From positions 310,001 to 374,000 of the forward strand of contig NZ_RBTP01000012.1 of NCBI RefSeq assembly GCF_003702045.1: a stretch of DNA of 64,000 nt, given 5' to 3'. Shown piece by piece: positions 8,083 through 17,731 of this stretch. Each line of letters opens with the position of its first letter. Within the stretch, counting starts at the first letter, position 1. The DNA comes from Pseudomonas viridiflava (GTDB lineage Bacteria > Pseudomonadota > Gammaproteobacteria > Pseudomonadales > Pseudomonadaceae). The position numbers and the translations under genes were made by a program. Below the pieces are notes generated by a model that saw nothing but the letters and a program-made list of their open reading frames with translations, made no database searches and was not told where the DNA came from.

Positions 8083-9054
8083 ATGCACAAAAAAGCATCC
8101 CAGGAAATACACGCATTGACTCAGATGGCAGATCCGTCGGGTATAGGAATACCGCTGGATATTGCATGGCTGACCGGCATCATCCCGCTGGGCTTCGTGC
8201 CCAGGGAGATGGTACTGAGCCCCGATGAAAAAACACTCTACGTGTCGAACGAAAATGGCCGGGAAATCAGCGTCATCGATGTCCAGACATCGAGCGTGGT
8301 GAATTGTATCAAGGGGGCAGGGGCGGGAAATCTCACACTGAGCCCCGATGGCAAACACCTTTACACGATCGGCTACAACAAGTGCTTTGTGATCAATACC
8401 CAGACGCATGAAGTGATCAGGGTTATGGGATCGGGCAGCGTTAACCGAATCGTTTGCAGCCTGGATGGCCGGTTCATCTACCTGTCTTTTCGTTACGCAC
8501 CCGGCGGGCTGATTCGCCAGATCGAAACGCAACACTACAGCGTCGTGAACGATTTCGATCTGGGCACGCTGTCCAACGGCTCGCTGGCGCTGGGTGTCAG
8601 CCCTGAAAACGACTGCGTGTATGCCTCGGCTCCTGCGGAAGGCTCAGGCACGAGCGCTGTGTCCGCCATCGGTACGATTGATTACCTGCAGCACGATATT
8701 GCAGGCTTCACCGACCCGCGATCCCTGGCGGTGAGCACTGATGGCACTCGGCTGTACGTGGGGGGAATCGATGAGGTCTACATCGTCGACACAACGACTC
8801 GCCGCATGTTCTACCGGGAAAAAATCGGCTCGCAGGGTTATCCCGTCACAGTGATTGGCATCACGCCGGATGATCGCTATGTGTACGCGGTGTATACCTG
8901 CAACTTCGACGTGTACAGGATCGATACGATCAAAGGGACGGTCACCTGTGTTGCCTTCTTCCCGTCGCTGGGCAGTTCGGTGCTGAACAAGGCGGGGACT
9001 CATCTGTATAGCACGCACACCGACATGAACTGGGTGTCCATCTACAAGCTGTAG
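8083..9054 (+). CDS. YVTN/YncE-like beta-propeller protein
   Basis: 323 residues from the ATG at 8083, which has AGGG 8 bases upstream; the frame is open to 7861 but the added residues are unlike the family. Repeats of the form LSPDEKTLYVSNENGREISVIDV, LSPDGKHLYTIGYN, VSTDGTRLYVGGIDEVYIVDT and ITPDDRYVYAVYT occur every 40-45 residues, giving about seven blades. No signal peptide is visible. Such propellers bind proteins, DNA or small ligands; no specific role can be given. It is isolated between gntR and the convergent glcB. Confidence 0.7.
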   Translation: MHKKASQEIHALTQMADPSGIGIPLDIAWLTGIIPLGFVPREMVLSPDEKTLYVSNENGREISVIDVQTSSVVNCIKGAGAGNLTLSPDGKHLYTIGYNKCFVINTQTHEVIRVMGSGSVNRIVCSLDGRFIYLSFRYAPGGLIRQIETQHYSVVNDFDLGTLSNGSLALGVSPENDCVYASAPAEGSGTSAVSAIGTIDYLQHDIAGFTDPRSLAVSTDGTRLYVGGIDEVYIVDTTTRRMFYREKIGSQGYPVTVIGITPDDRYVYAVYTCNFDVYRIDTIKGTVTCVAFFPSLGSSVLNKAGTHLYSTHTDMNWVSIYKL

Positions 9055-9178
9055 CGTCACCTGCACTGATCTCTGCGCTGTGAGCGGTTCGATCATTTTT
9101 CCGTCAGATGAAGGCCGAATGTTTCTCTGGGCACCGTCCGTGGTGCGCGAGAAGTATTCGGCTCTCAGCAGTGGGATG

Positions 9179-11356
9179 TCATTGCGGGTGCTTGAAGGCC
9201 AGTCTGGATTCATGCAGCAACGGTTCGGTGTACCCGGCAGGCTGCTCGCAGCCCTTGAATACCAGGTCGCAGGCGGCTTTGAAGGCGACGGACTGTTTGA
9301 AGTCCTTGGCCATTGCGCGGTAGTGCGAGTCACCGGCGTTCTGCTTGTCCACCACCTTGGCCATGCGCTCCAGCACACTTTGCACGTACTCCTTGTCGAC
9401 CACCTTATGCAGCAGCCAGTTGGCCATGTGCTGGCTGGAAATGCGCAGCGTTGCCCGGTCCTCCATCAGCCCGACGTTATGAATGTCCGGCACCTTGGAA
9501 CAGCCCACGCCTTGCTCCACCCAACGCACCACGTAACCGAGCAGGCCTTGCGCGTTGTTCTCCAGCTCTTCGCGAATCTGTTCGAGGGTCCACTGCGGTT
9601 CGGCCACCACCGGAATTGTCAGCAGGTCGTCGAGCAACTGTGAACGGGCTTCGGCCAGGCTGACTTGCTCAAGTGTCTGCTGAACAGCGCGCACATCGAC
9701 CCGATGGTAATGCAGGGCATGCAACGTGGCTGCGGTCGGCGAGGGCACCCATGCGGTGGTCGCACCGGACTGTGGGTGGGCGATCTTCTGCTCCAGCATG
9801 TCGGCCATCCGGTCAGGCATCGCCCACATGCCTTTGCCGATCTGCGCCCGGCCTCGCAGGCCGCAGGCCAGTCCGACCAGCACGTTGCTGCGCTCGTAAG
9901 CCTTGATCCAGGGCGCATGCTTCATTTCGCCCTTGCGCAGCACGGGGCCTGCCTGCATCGCGCTGTGGATCTCGTCGCCGGTGCGGTCCAGAAACCCCGT
10001 GTTGATGAACGCCACGCGTGCCGAAGCGGCTGCAATGCAGGCCTTGAGGTTGACGCTGGTGCGGCGCTCCTCGTCCATGATGCCCATTTTCAGCGTATGG
10101 CGTGGCAGCGTCAGAAGGTCCTCGATGCGGCTGAACAACTGATCGGCAAAGGCGACCTCGTCCGGTCCGTGCATCTTGGGTTTGACGATGTAGACGCTGC
10201 CTGCGCGTGAGTTGCCGCGCCGCTTGAGGTCATGCAGGGCAATCAGGCTGGTCATGACGCCGTCGAGAATGCCCTCGGGAATTTCATGCCCGTCGTGATC
10301 GACAATTGCCGGGTTGGTCATCAAGTGGCCGACGTTGCGGATGAACAGCAGCGAGCGCCCGCGCAGTTTCAGCTCGCCGCCGTGGGCAGCGGTGTAGCTG
10401 CGGTCCGGGTTGAGACGACGCGTGAGCGCCTTGCCGCCTTTGTCGATCGTTTCGGTCAGGTCGCCCTTCATCAGGCCCAGCCAGTTGCGATACACCAGAA
10501 CCTTGTCATCGGCATCCACGGCGGCGACCGAGTCCTCGCAATCAATGATGGTCGACAAGGCAGACTCCAGCAGCAGGTCCTTGATCCCAGCCACGTCGCT
10601 GCTGCCGACCGGATGACGCGGGTCGATCTGAATCTCGATATGCAGCCCGTTGTTCTTGAGCAAAATCGCGTCCGGCTTGTCGGGCTGACCCTGAAACCCT
10701 ACGTATTTCTCCGGGTGTTGCAGCACGGTATGAGTCCCATCGGCCAGTGTGATGCGCAGTTGACCGTCTTCGATGCGGTAGCTGCGGGCGTTGATGTGGC
10801 TGCCATTGGCGAGGGGGGTGCTGGCGTCGAGCAGTTCGCGGGCGTAGGCGATGACTTTGGCACCGCGCAACGGGTTGTAGCCGGCGCTGACCTCAGCACC
10901 GTTGGAGGTCGAAATGGCGTCAGTGCCATAAAGCGCGTCATACAGCGAGCCCCAGCGCGCGTTGGCGGCGTTGAGCGCATAGCGCGCGTTGCTGGCAGGA
11001 ACCACCAGTTGCGGACCGGCCTGTTCGCTGATCTCCAGGTCGACGTTGGCCGTGGTCGCCGTGACCTGTTCAGGCTCCGGGCGCAGATAGCCGATGGAGT
11101 GCAGAAACTCGCGGTAGGCAGGCATGTCGGCTATCGGGCCGGGGTGCTTCTTGTGCCACGTGTCCAGCTCGGCCTGCAAGCGCTCGCGCTCTGCCAGCAA
11201 CTCGCGGTTGCGGGGAGCCAGTTCATGGATCAGCGCATCGAAGCCTTCCCAGAACGTTGTCGGGGTCAGGTCGGTGCCGGGCAGAACCTCTTCATCGACG
11301 AAACGTTGCAAGTTGACGGCGACCTTGAGGCGTTGGCATTTGATGAAGTCGGTCAT
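9179..11356 (-). CDS. glcB: Malate synthase G
   Basis: 725 residues, the length of the G isoform. It condenses glyoxylate and acetyl-CoA to malate. Family segments seen are [22 protein letters not shown] (Mg2+ and glyoxylate site), [38 protein letters not shown] (catalytic Arg and Glu), and [22 protein letters not shown] with the redox-active Cys and catalytic Asp region. The start at 11356 ([10 protein letters not shown]) is preceded by AGGAGC; the frame extends 18 codons more without a ribosome binding site. It is the last gene of the glc run and completes glycolate use by removing glyoxylate. Confidence 0.96.
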   Translation of the reverse strand: MTDFIKCQRLKVAVNLQRFVDEEVLPGTDLTPTTFWEGFDALIHELAPRNRELLAERERLQAELDTWHKKHPGPIADMPAYREFLHSIGYLRPEPEQVTATTANVDLEISEQAGPQLVVPASNARYALNAANARWGSLYDALYGTDAISTSNGAEVSAGYNPLRGAKVIAYARELLDASTPLANGSHINARSYRIEDGQLRITLADGTHTVLQHPEKYVGFQGQPDKPDAILLKNNGLHIEIQIDPRHPVGSSDVAGIKDLLLESALSTIIDCEDSVAAVDADDKVLVYRNWLGLMKGDLTETIDKGGKALTRRLNPDRSYTAAHGGELKLRGRSLLFIRNVGHLMTNPAIVDHDGHEIPEGILDGVMTSLIALHDLKRRGNSRAGSVYIVKPKMHGPDEVAFADQLFSRIEDLLTLPRHTLKMGIMDEERRTSVNLKACIAAASARVAFINTGFLDRTGDEIHSAMQAGPVLRKGEMKHAPWIKAYERSNVLVGLACGLRGRAQIGKGMWAMPDRMADMLEQKIAHPQSGATTAWVPSPTAATLHALHYHRVDVRAVQQTLEQVSLAEARSQLLDDLLTIPVVAEPQWTLEQIREELENNAQGLLGYVVRWVEQGVGCSKVPDIHNVGLMEDRATLRISSQHMANWLLHKVVDKEYVQSVLERMAKVVDKQNAGDSHYRAMAKDFKQSVAFKAACDLVFKGCEQPAGYTEPLLHESRLAFKHPQ

Positions 11357-11443
11357 GGGCGCGGGCTCCTTAGGTCCCTGGTGAGTCAATGTATGAGCGT
11401 CGCTGCACATAGTGGGTGAGAGTGAGCGTGCGTTGATCAGCCA

Positions 11444-11851
11444 TCAATCCGCATTCAGCGCCGCAACCCCCGCCTTGGCGACCTGTGCATCCTGATCGGC
11501 CTTCACACCCGAGACGCCGACGGCGCCAATCACCTGGCCATCGACGATCACCGGCACGCCGCCTTCCAGGGAGGTCAGCAGCGGGGCGCTGAGGAACGCG
11601 GTACGACCGCCGTTGACCATCTCTTCGTAGCCTTTTGATTCGCGCTTGCCCAGCGCCGAGGTACGGGCCTTTTCGATCGAGATGTAGCTGCTGATCGGCG
11701 AAGCGTCGTCCAGGCGTTCAAAGGCCAGCAGGTGGCCGCCGTCGTCGACGATGGCGATGGCCACTGCCCATCCATTGGTGTGGGCTTCATCGCGGGCGGC
11801 GATGAGCATCTGGCTGACTTCGTTCTGGGTCAAAACGGCTTTGATTTTCAT
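11444..11851 (-). CDS. glcG: GlcG/HbpS-family protein of the glycolate operon
   Basis: 135 residues, start ATG at 11851 with GGAGA 5 bases upstream. It has the GlcG/DUF336 pattern: AVAIAIVDDGGHLLAFERLDDASPIS, KARTSALGKRES, GGVPVIVDGQVIGAVGVSG. The family binds haem or small ligands in some actinobacteria, but the role in glycolate oxidation is not settled. It lies 32 bases after glcF and 87 bases before glcB on the same strand, as in the E. coli glcDEFGB order. Confidence 0.9.
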   Translation of the reverse strand: MKIKAVLTQNEVSQMLIAARDEAHTNGWAVAIAIVDDGGHLLAFERLDDASPISSYISIEKARTSALGKRESKGYEEMVNGGRTAFLSAPLLTSLEGGVPVIVDGQVIGAVGVSGVKADQDAQVAKAGVAALNAD

Positions 11852-11883
11852 GCGTTCTCCTGAGAATGCTGTTGTAAAAATGT

Positions 11884-13110
11884 TCAGTGGTGAGCGTTGA
11901 GTGCCTGGTCGACCAACTCGATCCAGTGCCGCACCGGTGTTCGATTGGCGCTCGCCAGATGCGTCTGACAACCTATGTTCGCGGTTGCGATGACCTGCGG
12001 CTTGCCGTTTTCCAGCGCGTTCATGCGGTTGTCGCGTAGCTGGCGGGCCAGGTCGGGCTGCGTAATGGAATAGGTGCCTGCCGAGCCGCAGCACAGATGC
12101 CCATCCGGTACGGCCGTCAGGTTGAAGCCTAGACGAGTCAACACCCGTTCGACCTCACCGCCGAGCCTTTGCGCGTGTTGCAAGGTGCAGGGGCAATGGA
12201 ACGCCAGCCGCGTGTCGGTTTTGATGCCCAGCGTCTCCAGAGGTTCGTCGCGCAGGACCTCCACCAGATCCCGGGCCTTGGCGCTGACCTGTGCGGCCTT
12301 GTCGGCATAGGCCGGATCGTGGCGCAACAGATGGCCGTAATCCTTGACGAATGCACCGCAGCCACTGGCTGTCTGAAGGATGTGTTCAGCGCCGCCTTCA
12401 AGTGCGGGCCACCACGCATCGATGTTGCGCCTGGCGCGATCCAGTCCGGCGTCCTGCGCATTGAGGTGGTAATCCACGGCGCCGCAACAGCCCGCTTCGC
12501 TGATCGGCGTAACGCTGATGCCGAGTCGGTCCAGCACCCGTGCAGTCGCAGCGTTGGTGTTGGGCGACAGTGTCGGCTGTACGCACCCTTCGAGCATCAG
12601 CACCTGGCGCGGGTGACGGGTGACGGGGCGCATGCCTGCGGAGTGAATTTCGGTCGGCAGCTTGTCTTTGAGCGCGCCCGGCAGCAGTGGGCGGAAGGTG
12701 GTGCCGATGCGCGTCAATGCCTTGAACACGCCCGCGTTGGGCACCACATTGCGCAGGCTTTCGCGCAACATTCGCTGGCCCAGCGGGCGCGGCACGGCGG
12801 CCTCGACGGCAGCCCGGCCAATGTCCAGCAGGTTGTGGTAGTCGACCCCTGACGGGCAGGTGGTTTCGCAATTGCGACAGCTGAGGCAGCGGTCCAGATG
12901 CAACTGGGTTTTTTCGGTGACTTCATTGCCCTCCAGCACCTGTTTGATGAGGTAGATCCGTCCGCGCGGGCCGTCCAGTTCATCGCCCAACAACTGATAG
13001 GTGGGGCAGGTAGCATTGCAGAAACCGCAATGCACGCAGCTGCGCAGAATGCGCTCGGCCTCTTCGGCACGGGGGAGTTGCCGGGCCTGTTCACTCAAGG
13101 TGGTCTGCAT
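11884..13110 (-). CDS. glcF: Glycolate oxidase iron-sulfur subunit
   Basis: 408 residues. Two ferredoxin-type clusters are encoded near the N-terminus: CVHCGFCNATCP (about 26-37) and CLSCRNCETTCP (about 75-86). Two CCG domains follow (EAGCCGAVDYH and HLCCGSAGTYS), typical of quinone-linked redox subunits. It passes electrons from GlcD/GlcE to the membrane quinone pool. It starts 3 bases after the glcE stop, so it is translated in the same message. Confidence 0.95.
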   Translation of the reverse strand: MQTTLSEQARQLPRAEEAERILRSCVHCGFCNATCPTYQLLGDELDGPRGRIYLIKQVLEGNEVTEKTQLHLDRCLSCRNCETTCPSGVDYHNLLDIGRAAVEAAVPRPLGQRMLRESLRNVVPNAGVFKALTRIGTTFRPLLPGALKDKLPTEIHSAGMRPVTRHPRQVLMLEGCVQPTLSPNTNAATARVLDRLGISVTPISEAGCCGAVDYHLNAQDAGLDRARRNIDAWWPALEGGAEHILQTASGCGAFVKDYGHLLRHDPAYADKAAQVSAKARDLVEVLRDEPLETLGIKTDTRLAFHCPCTLQHAQRLGGEVERVLTRLGFNLTAVPDGHLCCGSAGTYSITQPDLARQLRDNRMNALENGKPQVIATANIGCQTHLASANRTPVRHWIELVDQALNAHH

Positions 13111-13113
13111 GGT

Positions 13114-14172
13114 TCAGAACTCCGCGTACAGTCGGCCGGGGTTGAAGATCCCCTGAGGATCGAGTCGGGTCTTGAGTTGATGGTGGTAGCGCAGCAAGGG
13201 CGTGGCCAGCGGCTGGAACGGGCTGTCGTGGTGGCCTGGGGTGTAGCAGGTCGCGTGCCCGCCGACGGCACTGGCACGAGCGCGAATGGTTTCCCCGCTG
13301 GCATCGGACTTCAGCCAGCGTTGCGCGCCAGCCCAGTCGATCAGTTGTTCGCCCGGCAGGTCCAGCACACCGGTATCGGCAGGTACGCAGACCCGCCAGA
13401 GCGGACGCGGATCGTCGAAGAATGGCAGGCGCTGTTCATTGAGCGCCTGCCAGTAAGCGGGCTCCAGCTTTTCGCCGCCCAGCCTGTCGTGTGCGGCGGC
13501 CACCGAGCCTTCGCCCCCTTCAAAGCGCAAGTGCAGGCGTTGTCCGTCATGGCTGGCGGCGCTGATCGGGATCGGCTGTTGGCCCCATTGCGTCAGGCTC
13601 GCCAGCGCTCGGGTACTGTCCATTTCCAGCGCAATGCTGCTGCACAGGCGCGGTCTGGGCAGGACCTTGAGCGAGACTTCAGTCAGCACGCCCAAGCAAC
13701 CCAGGCTGCCCGCCATCAAGCGCGAGACGTCATAGCCCGCCACGTTTTTCATCACCTCGCCGCCAAATCGCAGGTGCTTGCCGTGGCCGGTGATCACGCG
13801 GGTGCCCAACACAAAATCGCGCACCGAACCGCTCCACGGGCGACGCGGCCCCGACAGTCCGGCCGCGACCATGCCGCCCAGCGTGGCGTTGCCGAAGGTG
13901 GGTGGCTCGCAGGGCAGCATCTGCTCGGCATCGTCCAGTGCCAGTATTAGCTCGCTCAACGGCGTGCCGGCACGAGCGGTAATGACCAGCTCGGTGGGGT
14001 CATAGCTGACGATGCCGCAATGGCTGCGCATATCCAGCACCTGGCCTGAGACTTCACGACCGAGAAACGCCTTGCTGTTGCCACCCTGGATTCGCAGCGG
14101 CGTCGCCTCATGCAGTGCCTGGTTGACCTGTTCCAGCAGCGCCTCACTGGTGTCTCTGTCTTCGCGGATCAT
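13114..14172 (-). CDS. glcE: Glycolate oxidase FAD-binding subunit
   Basis: 352 residues, with a short FAD-binding PCMH domain. IQGGNSKAFLGREVSG and the PPTFGNATLGGMVAAGLSGPRRPWSGSVRDFVLG segment are the FAD pyrophosphate-binding parts shared with GlcD, and EVMKNVAGYDVSRLMAGSLGCLGVLTEV is the conserved PCMH end. It pairs with GlcD in the glycolate dehydrogenase complex. Its ATG overlaps the glcD stop by one base (TGATG). Confidence 0.94.
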   Translation of the reverse strand: MIREDRDTSEALLEQVNQALHEATPLRIQGGNSKAFLGREVSGQVLDMRSHCGIVSYDPTELVITARAGTPLSELILALDDAEQMLPCEPPTFGNATLGGMVAAGLSGPRRPWSGSVRDFVLGTRVITGHGKHLRFGGEVMKNVAGYDVSRLMAGSLGCLGVLTEVSLKVLPRPRLCSSIALEMDSTRALASLTQWGQQPIPISAASHDGQRLHLRFEGGEGSVAAAHDRLGGEKLEPAYWQALNEQRLPFFDDPRPLWRVCVPADTGVLDLPGEQLIDWAGAQRWLKSDASGETIRARASAVGGHATCYTPGHHDSPFQPLATPLLRYHHQLKTRLDPQGIFNPGRLYAEF

Positions 14173-15671
14173 CAGAAGCGCTCCAGGTCAGGGAAGGGCA
14201 GTTGGCCGGCATGTACATGCATGGCACCGAACTCCGCACAGCGGTGCAGCGTCGGGATGTTCTTGCCGGGGTTGAGCAAACCGCTGGCGTCGAACGCGGC
14301 CTTGATGGCGTGGAACAGGGTCAGTTCGTCGCTATTGAATTGCGCGCACATCTGGTTGATTTTCTCCCGCCCGACGCCGTGCTCGCCGGTAATGCTGCCG
14401 CCGACCTTCACGCACAGTTCAAGAATCTTGCCGCCCAGTTCCTCGGCGCGCGCAAGCTCGCCGGGTTGATTGGCATCGAACAGAATCAACGGGTGCATGT
14501 TGCCGTCTCCGGCATGGAATACGTTGGCCACGCGCAGGCCATACTGCTCGGACAGCTCGGTAATGCCGCGCAGGACACCGGGCAGTTCACGGCGCGGAAT
14601 GGTGCCGTCCATGCAGTAGTAGTCTGGTGACAGGCGGCCTACTGCGGGAAAGGCATTTTTGCGACCGGCCCAGAAACGCGCGCGCTCAGCTTCGTCCTTT
14701 GCCTGGCGCACTTCTGTAGCACCCGCGAGGGTCAGGACCTCACGCACCCGTTCGCAGTCATCGTGGACATCGGCTTCGACGCCATCCAGCTCGCAGAGCA
14801 GAATGGCTTCGGCCTCGACCGGGTAGCCTGCGTGGATAAAATCTTCGGCTGCGCGGATCGCCAGGTTATCCATCATTTCCAGCCCGCCGGGAATGATCCC
14901 CGCGGCGATGATATCGCCCACCGCACGACCGGCTTTCTCCACCGAATCGAACGCCGCCAGCAGCACTTTGGCGACCTGAGGCCGGGGCAGCAGCTTGACG
15001 GTTACCTCGGTGATGATGCCCAGCATGCCCTCCGATCCGGTAAACAGCGCGAGCAGGTCGAAACCGGGAGAGTCCAGCGCATCGCTGCCCAGCGTCATGT
15101 ATTCGCCTTCGACCGTGAGGATTTCGACCTTGAGCAGGTTATGCACGGTCAGGCCGTATTTGAGGCAGTGCACACCGCCGGCGTTTTCAGCGACGTTGCC
15201 GCCAATCGAACACGCGATCTGCGACGACGGGTCGGGTGCGTAATACAAACCGTGCGGCGCTGCCGCTTGAGAAATGGCCAGATTGCGCACGCCAGGCTGT
15301 ACACGCGCCAGACGTGCGGCAGGGTTGATCTCCAGAATCCGATTGAAGCGTGCCATCACCAGCAGCACGCCTTGCTCCAGCGGCAACGCGCCCCCCGAAA
15401 GCCCTGTGCCCGCGCCGCGAGCGACCACAGGCACGTGCCGCTCATGGCACAGTTTAAGGAGCGTCTGCACTTCCTCTATGTGCCGGGGCAAGACCACCAA
15501 CATCGGCGTGGTGCGGTAGGCGGACAACCCGTCGCACTCATAAGGCCGCAGCTCTTCTTCGCGGTGCAGGATGTCCAGGTCGGGTAATTGCTGCTTGAGG
15601 TCGTGCAACAGGCGCTGCTTGTCGACAACAGGCAGCACGCCATCAAGACGTTCGTCGTAGAGAATGTTCAT
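14172..15671 (-). CDS. glcD: Glycolate oxidase FAD-linked catalytic subunit
   Basis: 499 residues, the family length. FAD-binding PCMH domain at about 55-235, with PVVARGAGTGLSGGALP and CSIGGNVAENAGGVHCLKYG; FAD-linked oxidase C-terminal domain at about 270-470 with ANVFHAGDGNMHP and GGSITGEHGVGREK, which hold the metal-binding His residues of D-2-hydroxyacid dehydrogenases. It oxidises glycolate to glyoxylate. First gene of the glc operon, divergent from glcC, with two palindromic sites in the shared intergenic region. Confidence 0.96.
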   Translation of the reverse strand: MNILYDERLDGVLPVVDKQRLLHDLKQQLPDLDILHREEELRPYECDGLSAYRTTPMLVVLPRHIEEVQTLLKLCHERHVPVVARGAGTGLSGGALPLEQGVLLVMARFNRILEINPAARLARVQPGVRNLAISQAAAPHGLYYAPDPSSQIACSIGGNVAENAGGVHCLKYGLTVHNLLKVEILTVEGEYMTLGSDALDSPGFDLLALFTGSEGMLGIITEVTVKLLPRPQVAKVLLAAFDSVEKAGRAVGDIIAAGIIPGGLEMMDNLAIRAAEDFIHAGYPVEAEAILLCELDGVEADVHDDCERVREVLTLAGATEVRQAKDEAERARFWAGRKNAFPAVGRLSPDYYCMDGTIPRRELPGVLRGITELSEQYGLRVANVFHAGDGNMHPLILFDANQPGELARAEELGGKILELCVKVGGSITGEHGVGREKINQMCAQFNSDELTLFHAIKAAFDASGLLNPGKNIPTLHRCAEFGAMHVHAGQLPFPDLERF

Positions 15672-15755
15672 CAGGCAACCCAGGATTGTTTTTATTGGGC
15701 TAACGGTTGAGTTGCATCATTAGGGGCGCGGGACGTAGTGTCTACGGGTGGAGTG

Positions 15756-15770
15756 ACTGGTCGAACCAGT
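15756..15770. promoter_or_regulatory. Putative GlcC operator, proximal to glcD
   Basis: ACTGGTCGAACCAGT: perfect 6-base arms around a 3-base centre, 85 bases before the glcD start. TGGTnnnACCA is the core recognised by FadR-group regulators such as PdhR and LldR, the family of GlcC. Confidence 0.75.
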
Positions 15771-15861
15771 TTTTAAATAATAAGTTGGGTAAAATTATTT
15801 ATTACTGCTTATAAATCAGTTGGTTAAGTTTTTTAATTTTGCGCCTTGTTTTAGCGTTATC

Positions 15862-15878
15862 AACTGGTCATACCAGTT
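15862..15878. promoter_or_regulatory. Putative GlcC operator, distal
   Basis: AACTGGTCATACCAGTT: perfect 7-base arms around a 3-base centre. Centre-to-centre distance to the proximal site is about 107 bases, close to ten helical turns, and the stretch between them is A+T rich. Confidence 0.75.
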
Positions 15879-15890
15879 TTATCAAGCGCA

Positions 15891-15977
15891 GTGGGAGCAA
15901 GCTTGCTCGCGAAAACAGGTTCGACCCATCGAGATCAATGCCTGAAATAGCATTTTCGTGAGCACGCTCACTCCCAC
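15891..15977. repeat. Pair of inverted Pseudomonas REP elements
   Basis: GTGGGAGCAAGCTTGCTCGCGAA at 15891-15913 is a common pseudomonad extragenic palindrome; an inverted diverged copy ending in GCTCACTCCCAC lies at about 15952-15977. Together they form a small two-element unit between the GlcC operators and glcC. Confidence 0.75.
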
Positions 15978-16044
15978 ACTGGAAGTGTTTTTCCCCGTTG
16001 GCAGGATATGCACTGCTTGATGCCCGCGTCATCCAGGAGAATTC

Positions 16045-16812
16045 ATGAACAACGATTCCACCCCAAGACCTCCCCAAGTCGCCGATGTGGTGTGCGAGCG
16101 GATCGAGCGGCTGATCGTTGATGGCGTGCTGAAGGTCGGGCAACTGCTGCCTTCCGAGCGGCGTCTGACGGAAAAGCTCGGCGTGTCGCGCACGGCTTTG
16201 CGCGAAGGCCTCAAGTTGCTGCGGGCGCGGGGCATCATTGAAACGAGACAGGGCAAGGGTTCGTTCGTCGCACGGATGAACGCCGATCAACACACCTCGC
16301 CGCTGATGCACCTGTTCGGCTCTCAGCCTCGCACGCTCTACGACCTGTTTGAAGTGCGCAGCCTGCTGGAGGGCGAGTCGGCGCGGCTGGCGGCCCTGCG
16401 TGGCACGGATGCGGACTTCGTGTTGATTACCCGCAGCTACGACGCGCTGGTCGCCGCGCAAGGCAGTGAGCTGTCGGCCAGCGAACATGCGCGCCTGGAT
16501 CATGCTTTTCACTTGGCCATCTGCGAGGCCTCGCACAACCCGGTGCTGGTGCAAACCCTGCGCTCGCTGACCGACCTGTTGCTCAATACCGTGTTCGCCT
16601 CGGTCAACAACCTCTATCACCGCGAGCCACACAAACGCCAGATCGACCGCCAACATGCCCGCCTGTACAACGCAGTCACCGGCCGCCTGCCGGAGCAGGC
16701 GCGCAAAGCCGCGCTGGCGCACATTCACAGTGTCAGCGACAACCTGCGCGAGATCGAAAACGAGGAGCAACGGCTGGTCCGTGCGACCTTGCGGCTGGAA
16801 GGCTGGACCTGA
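16045..16812 (+). CDS. glcC: GntR/FadR-family regulator of glycolate use
   Basis: 255 residues. N-terminal winged helix at about 10-75 (QLLPSERRLTEKLGVSRTALREGLKLLRARGIIETRQGKGSFVA), then an all-helical FCD ligand domain (LYDLFEVRSLLEGESARLAA, HARLDHAFHLAICEASHN), whose Asp and His residues bind a metal. AGGAGA lies just before the ATG at 16045. It is divergent from glcDEFGB and probably activates that operon with glycolate and lowers its own expression. Confidence 0.93.
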   Translation: MNNDSTPRPPQVADVVCERIERLIVDGVLKVGQLLPSERRLTEKLGVSRTALREGLKLLRARGIIETRQGKGSFVARMNADQHTSPLMHLFGSQPRTLYDLFEVRSLLEGESARLAALRGTDADFVLITRSYDALVAAQGSELSASEHARLDHAFHLAICEASHNPVLVQTLRSLTDLLLNTVFASVNNLYHREPHKRQIDRQHARLYNAVTGRLPEQARKAALAHIHSVSDNLREIENEEQRLVRATLRLEGWT

Positions 16813-16857
16813 GTGGCGTGCAGAGGTGAGTTGACAGGTGACCGGCAATCCCTCAAT

Positions 16858-16872
16858 TTACGCATTACGTAA
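16858..16872. promoter_or_regulatory. Putative HmgR operator upstream of maiA
   Basis: TTACGCATTACGTAA. Its reverse complement differs at a single base from TTACGTTATGCGTAA in the hmgR-hmgA intergenic region. It lies 80 bases before the maiA start. Confidence 0.6.
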
Positions 16873-16952
16873 CATGATTACGACGCAGTGCCGGTCTCGA
16901 CAAGAATAAGCAAAAACAGGCAACGCCAGGTGCGTTCCCGCGGGTGACTTCT

Positions 16953-17588
16953 GTGGATCTATTCACGTACTACCGTTCGACATCCAGTTACCGGGTGCGC
17001 ATTGCGCTGGCCCTCAAGGGGATTGAGCCCGCAGCGATCCCGGTCAACCTGTTACGCGACGGCGGCGAGCAGCTCAAGCCCGAGTTTCGCATGGTCAATC
17101 CGCAGGGCAGGGTGCCTACGCTGCGGCTCGACAGCGGCGAGGTCATCACCCAGTCGCCTGCCATCATCGAATACCTCGAAGAACGCTACCCGACTCCGCC
17201 CTTACTGGCGCGGGATCTGACACTGCGCGCCCGTCAGCGGGCGGTCGCTGCGCTCATCGGGTGCGACATCCATCCACTGCACAACGTGGCAGTGCTCAAC
17301 CGGTTGCGTAGCCTGGGCCATGAAGAACAGGTCGTTTCAAGCTGGATCGACCACTGGATCAGCGAAGGCCTGAAAGCCGTCGAGCAATTGATCGACGATG
17401 ACCGCTTTTGTTTTGGTGACACACCCAGCGTTGCCGATGTGTACCTGCTGCCTCAGCTCTATGCGGCGCACCGCTTCAATGTCGATCTCGATGCCTGTCC
17501 GCGTATTCGACAGGTGGAGCAGCAAGCCTTGCAACATCCGGCCTTTTTGCAGGCGCACCCGGATGCACAATCGGACAAGCCGGAGTAG
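16953..17588 (+). CDS. maiA: Maleylacetoacetate isomerase (zeta-class glutathione transferase)
   Basis: 211 residues from the GTG at 16953; a GTG three codons earlier (16944) is an alternative, but GGGTGA lies 5 bases before the later one and the family starts with DLFTYYRS. The motif SSYRVRIALALKG holds the catalytic Ser of zeta-class enzymes, TQSPAIIEYLEERYP is the glutathione-binding Ser-Pro-Ala turn, and the C-terminal helical domain has FGDTPSVADVYLLPQ. It converts maleylacetoacetate to fumarylacetoacetate with glutathione. It is separated from hmgA-fahA by hppD and hmgR but shares a dyad with their control region. Confidence 0.93.
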   Translation: MDLFTYYRSTSSYRVRIALALKGIEPAAIPVNLLRDGGEQLKPEFRMVNPQGRVPTLRLDSGEVITQSPAIIEYLEERYPTPPLLARDLTLRARQRAVAALIGCDIHPLHNVAVLNRLRSLGHEEQVVSSWIDHWISEGLKAVEQLIDDDRFCFGDTPSVADVYLLPQLYAAHRFNVDLDACPRIRQVEQQALQHPAFLQAHPDAQSDKPE

Positions 17589-17731
17589 GCTGCACGTATG
17601 AAGATTCTTGGGCTGCAACTGATTTTTGGTGATTTCCTCGCCCGCAGTGTGCGAGGGATTCCGTGTGCGCCACCCGCAGGGTTGTGACGGTATTTGTTCT
17701 CGCTTACCCACTTTCCTGCAAGGAGCCAGAC

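Noticed and set aside
10232-11419. 395-codon frame antisense to glcB
   Set aside because: It lies fully opposite malate synthase G, which has all family motifs.
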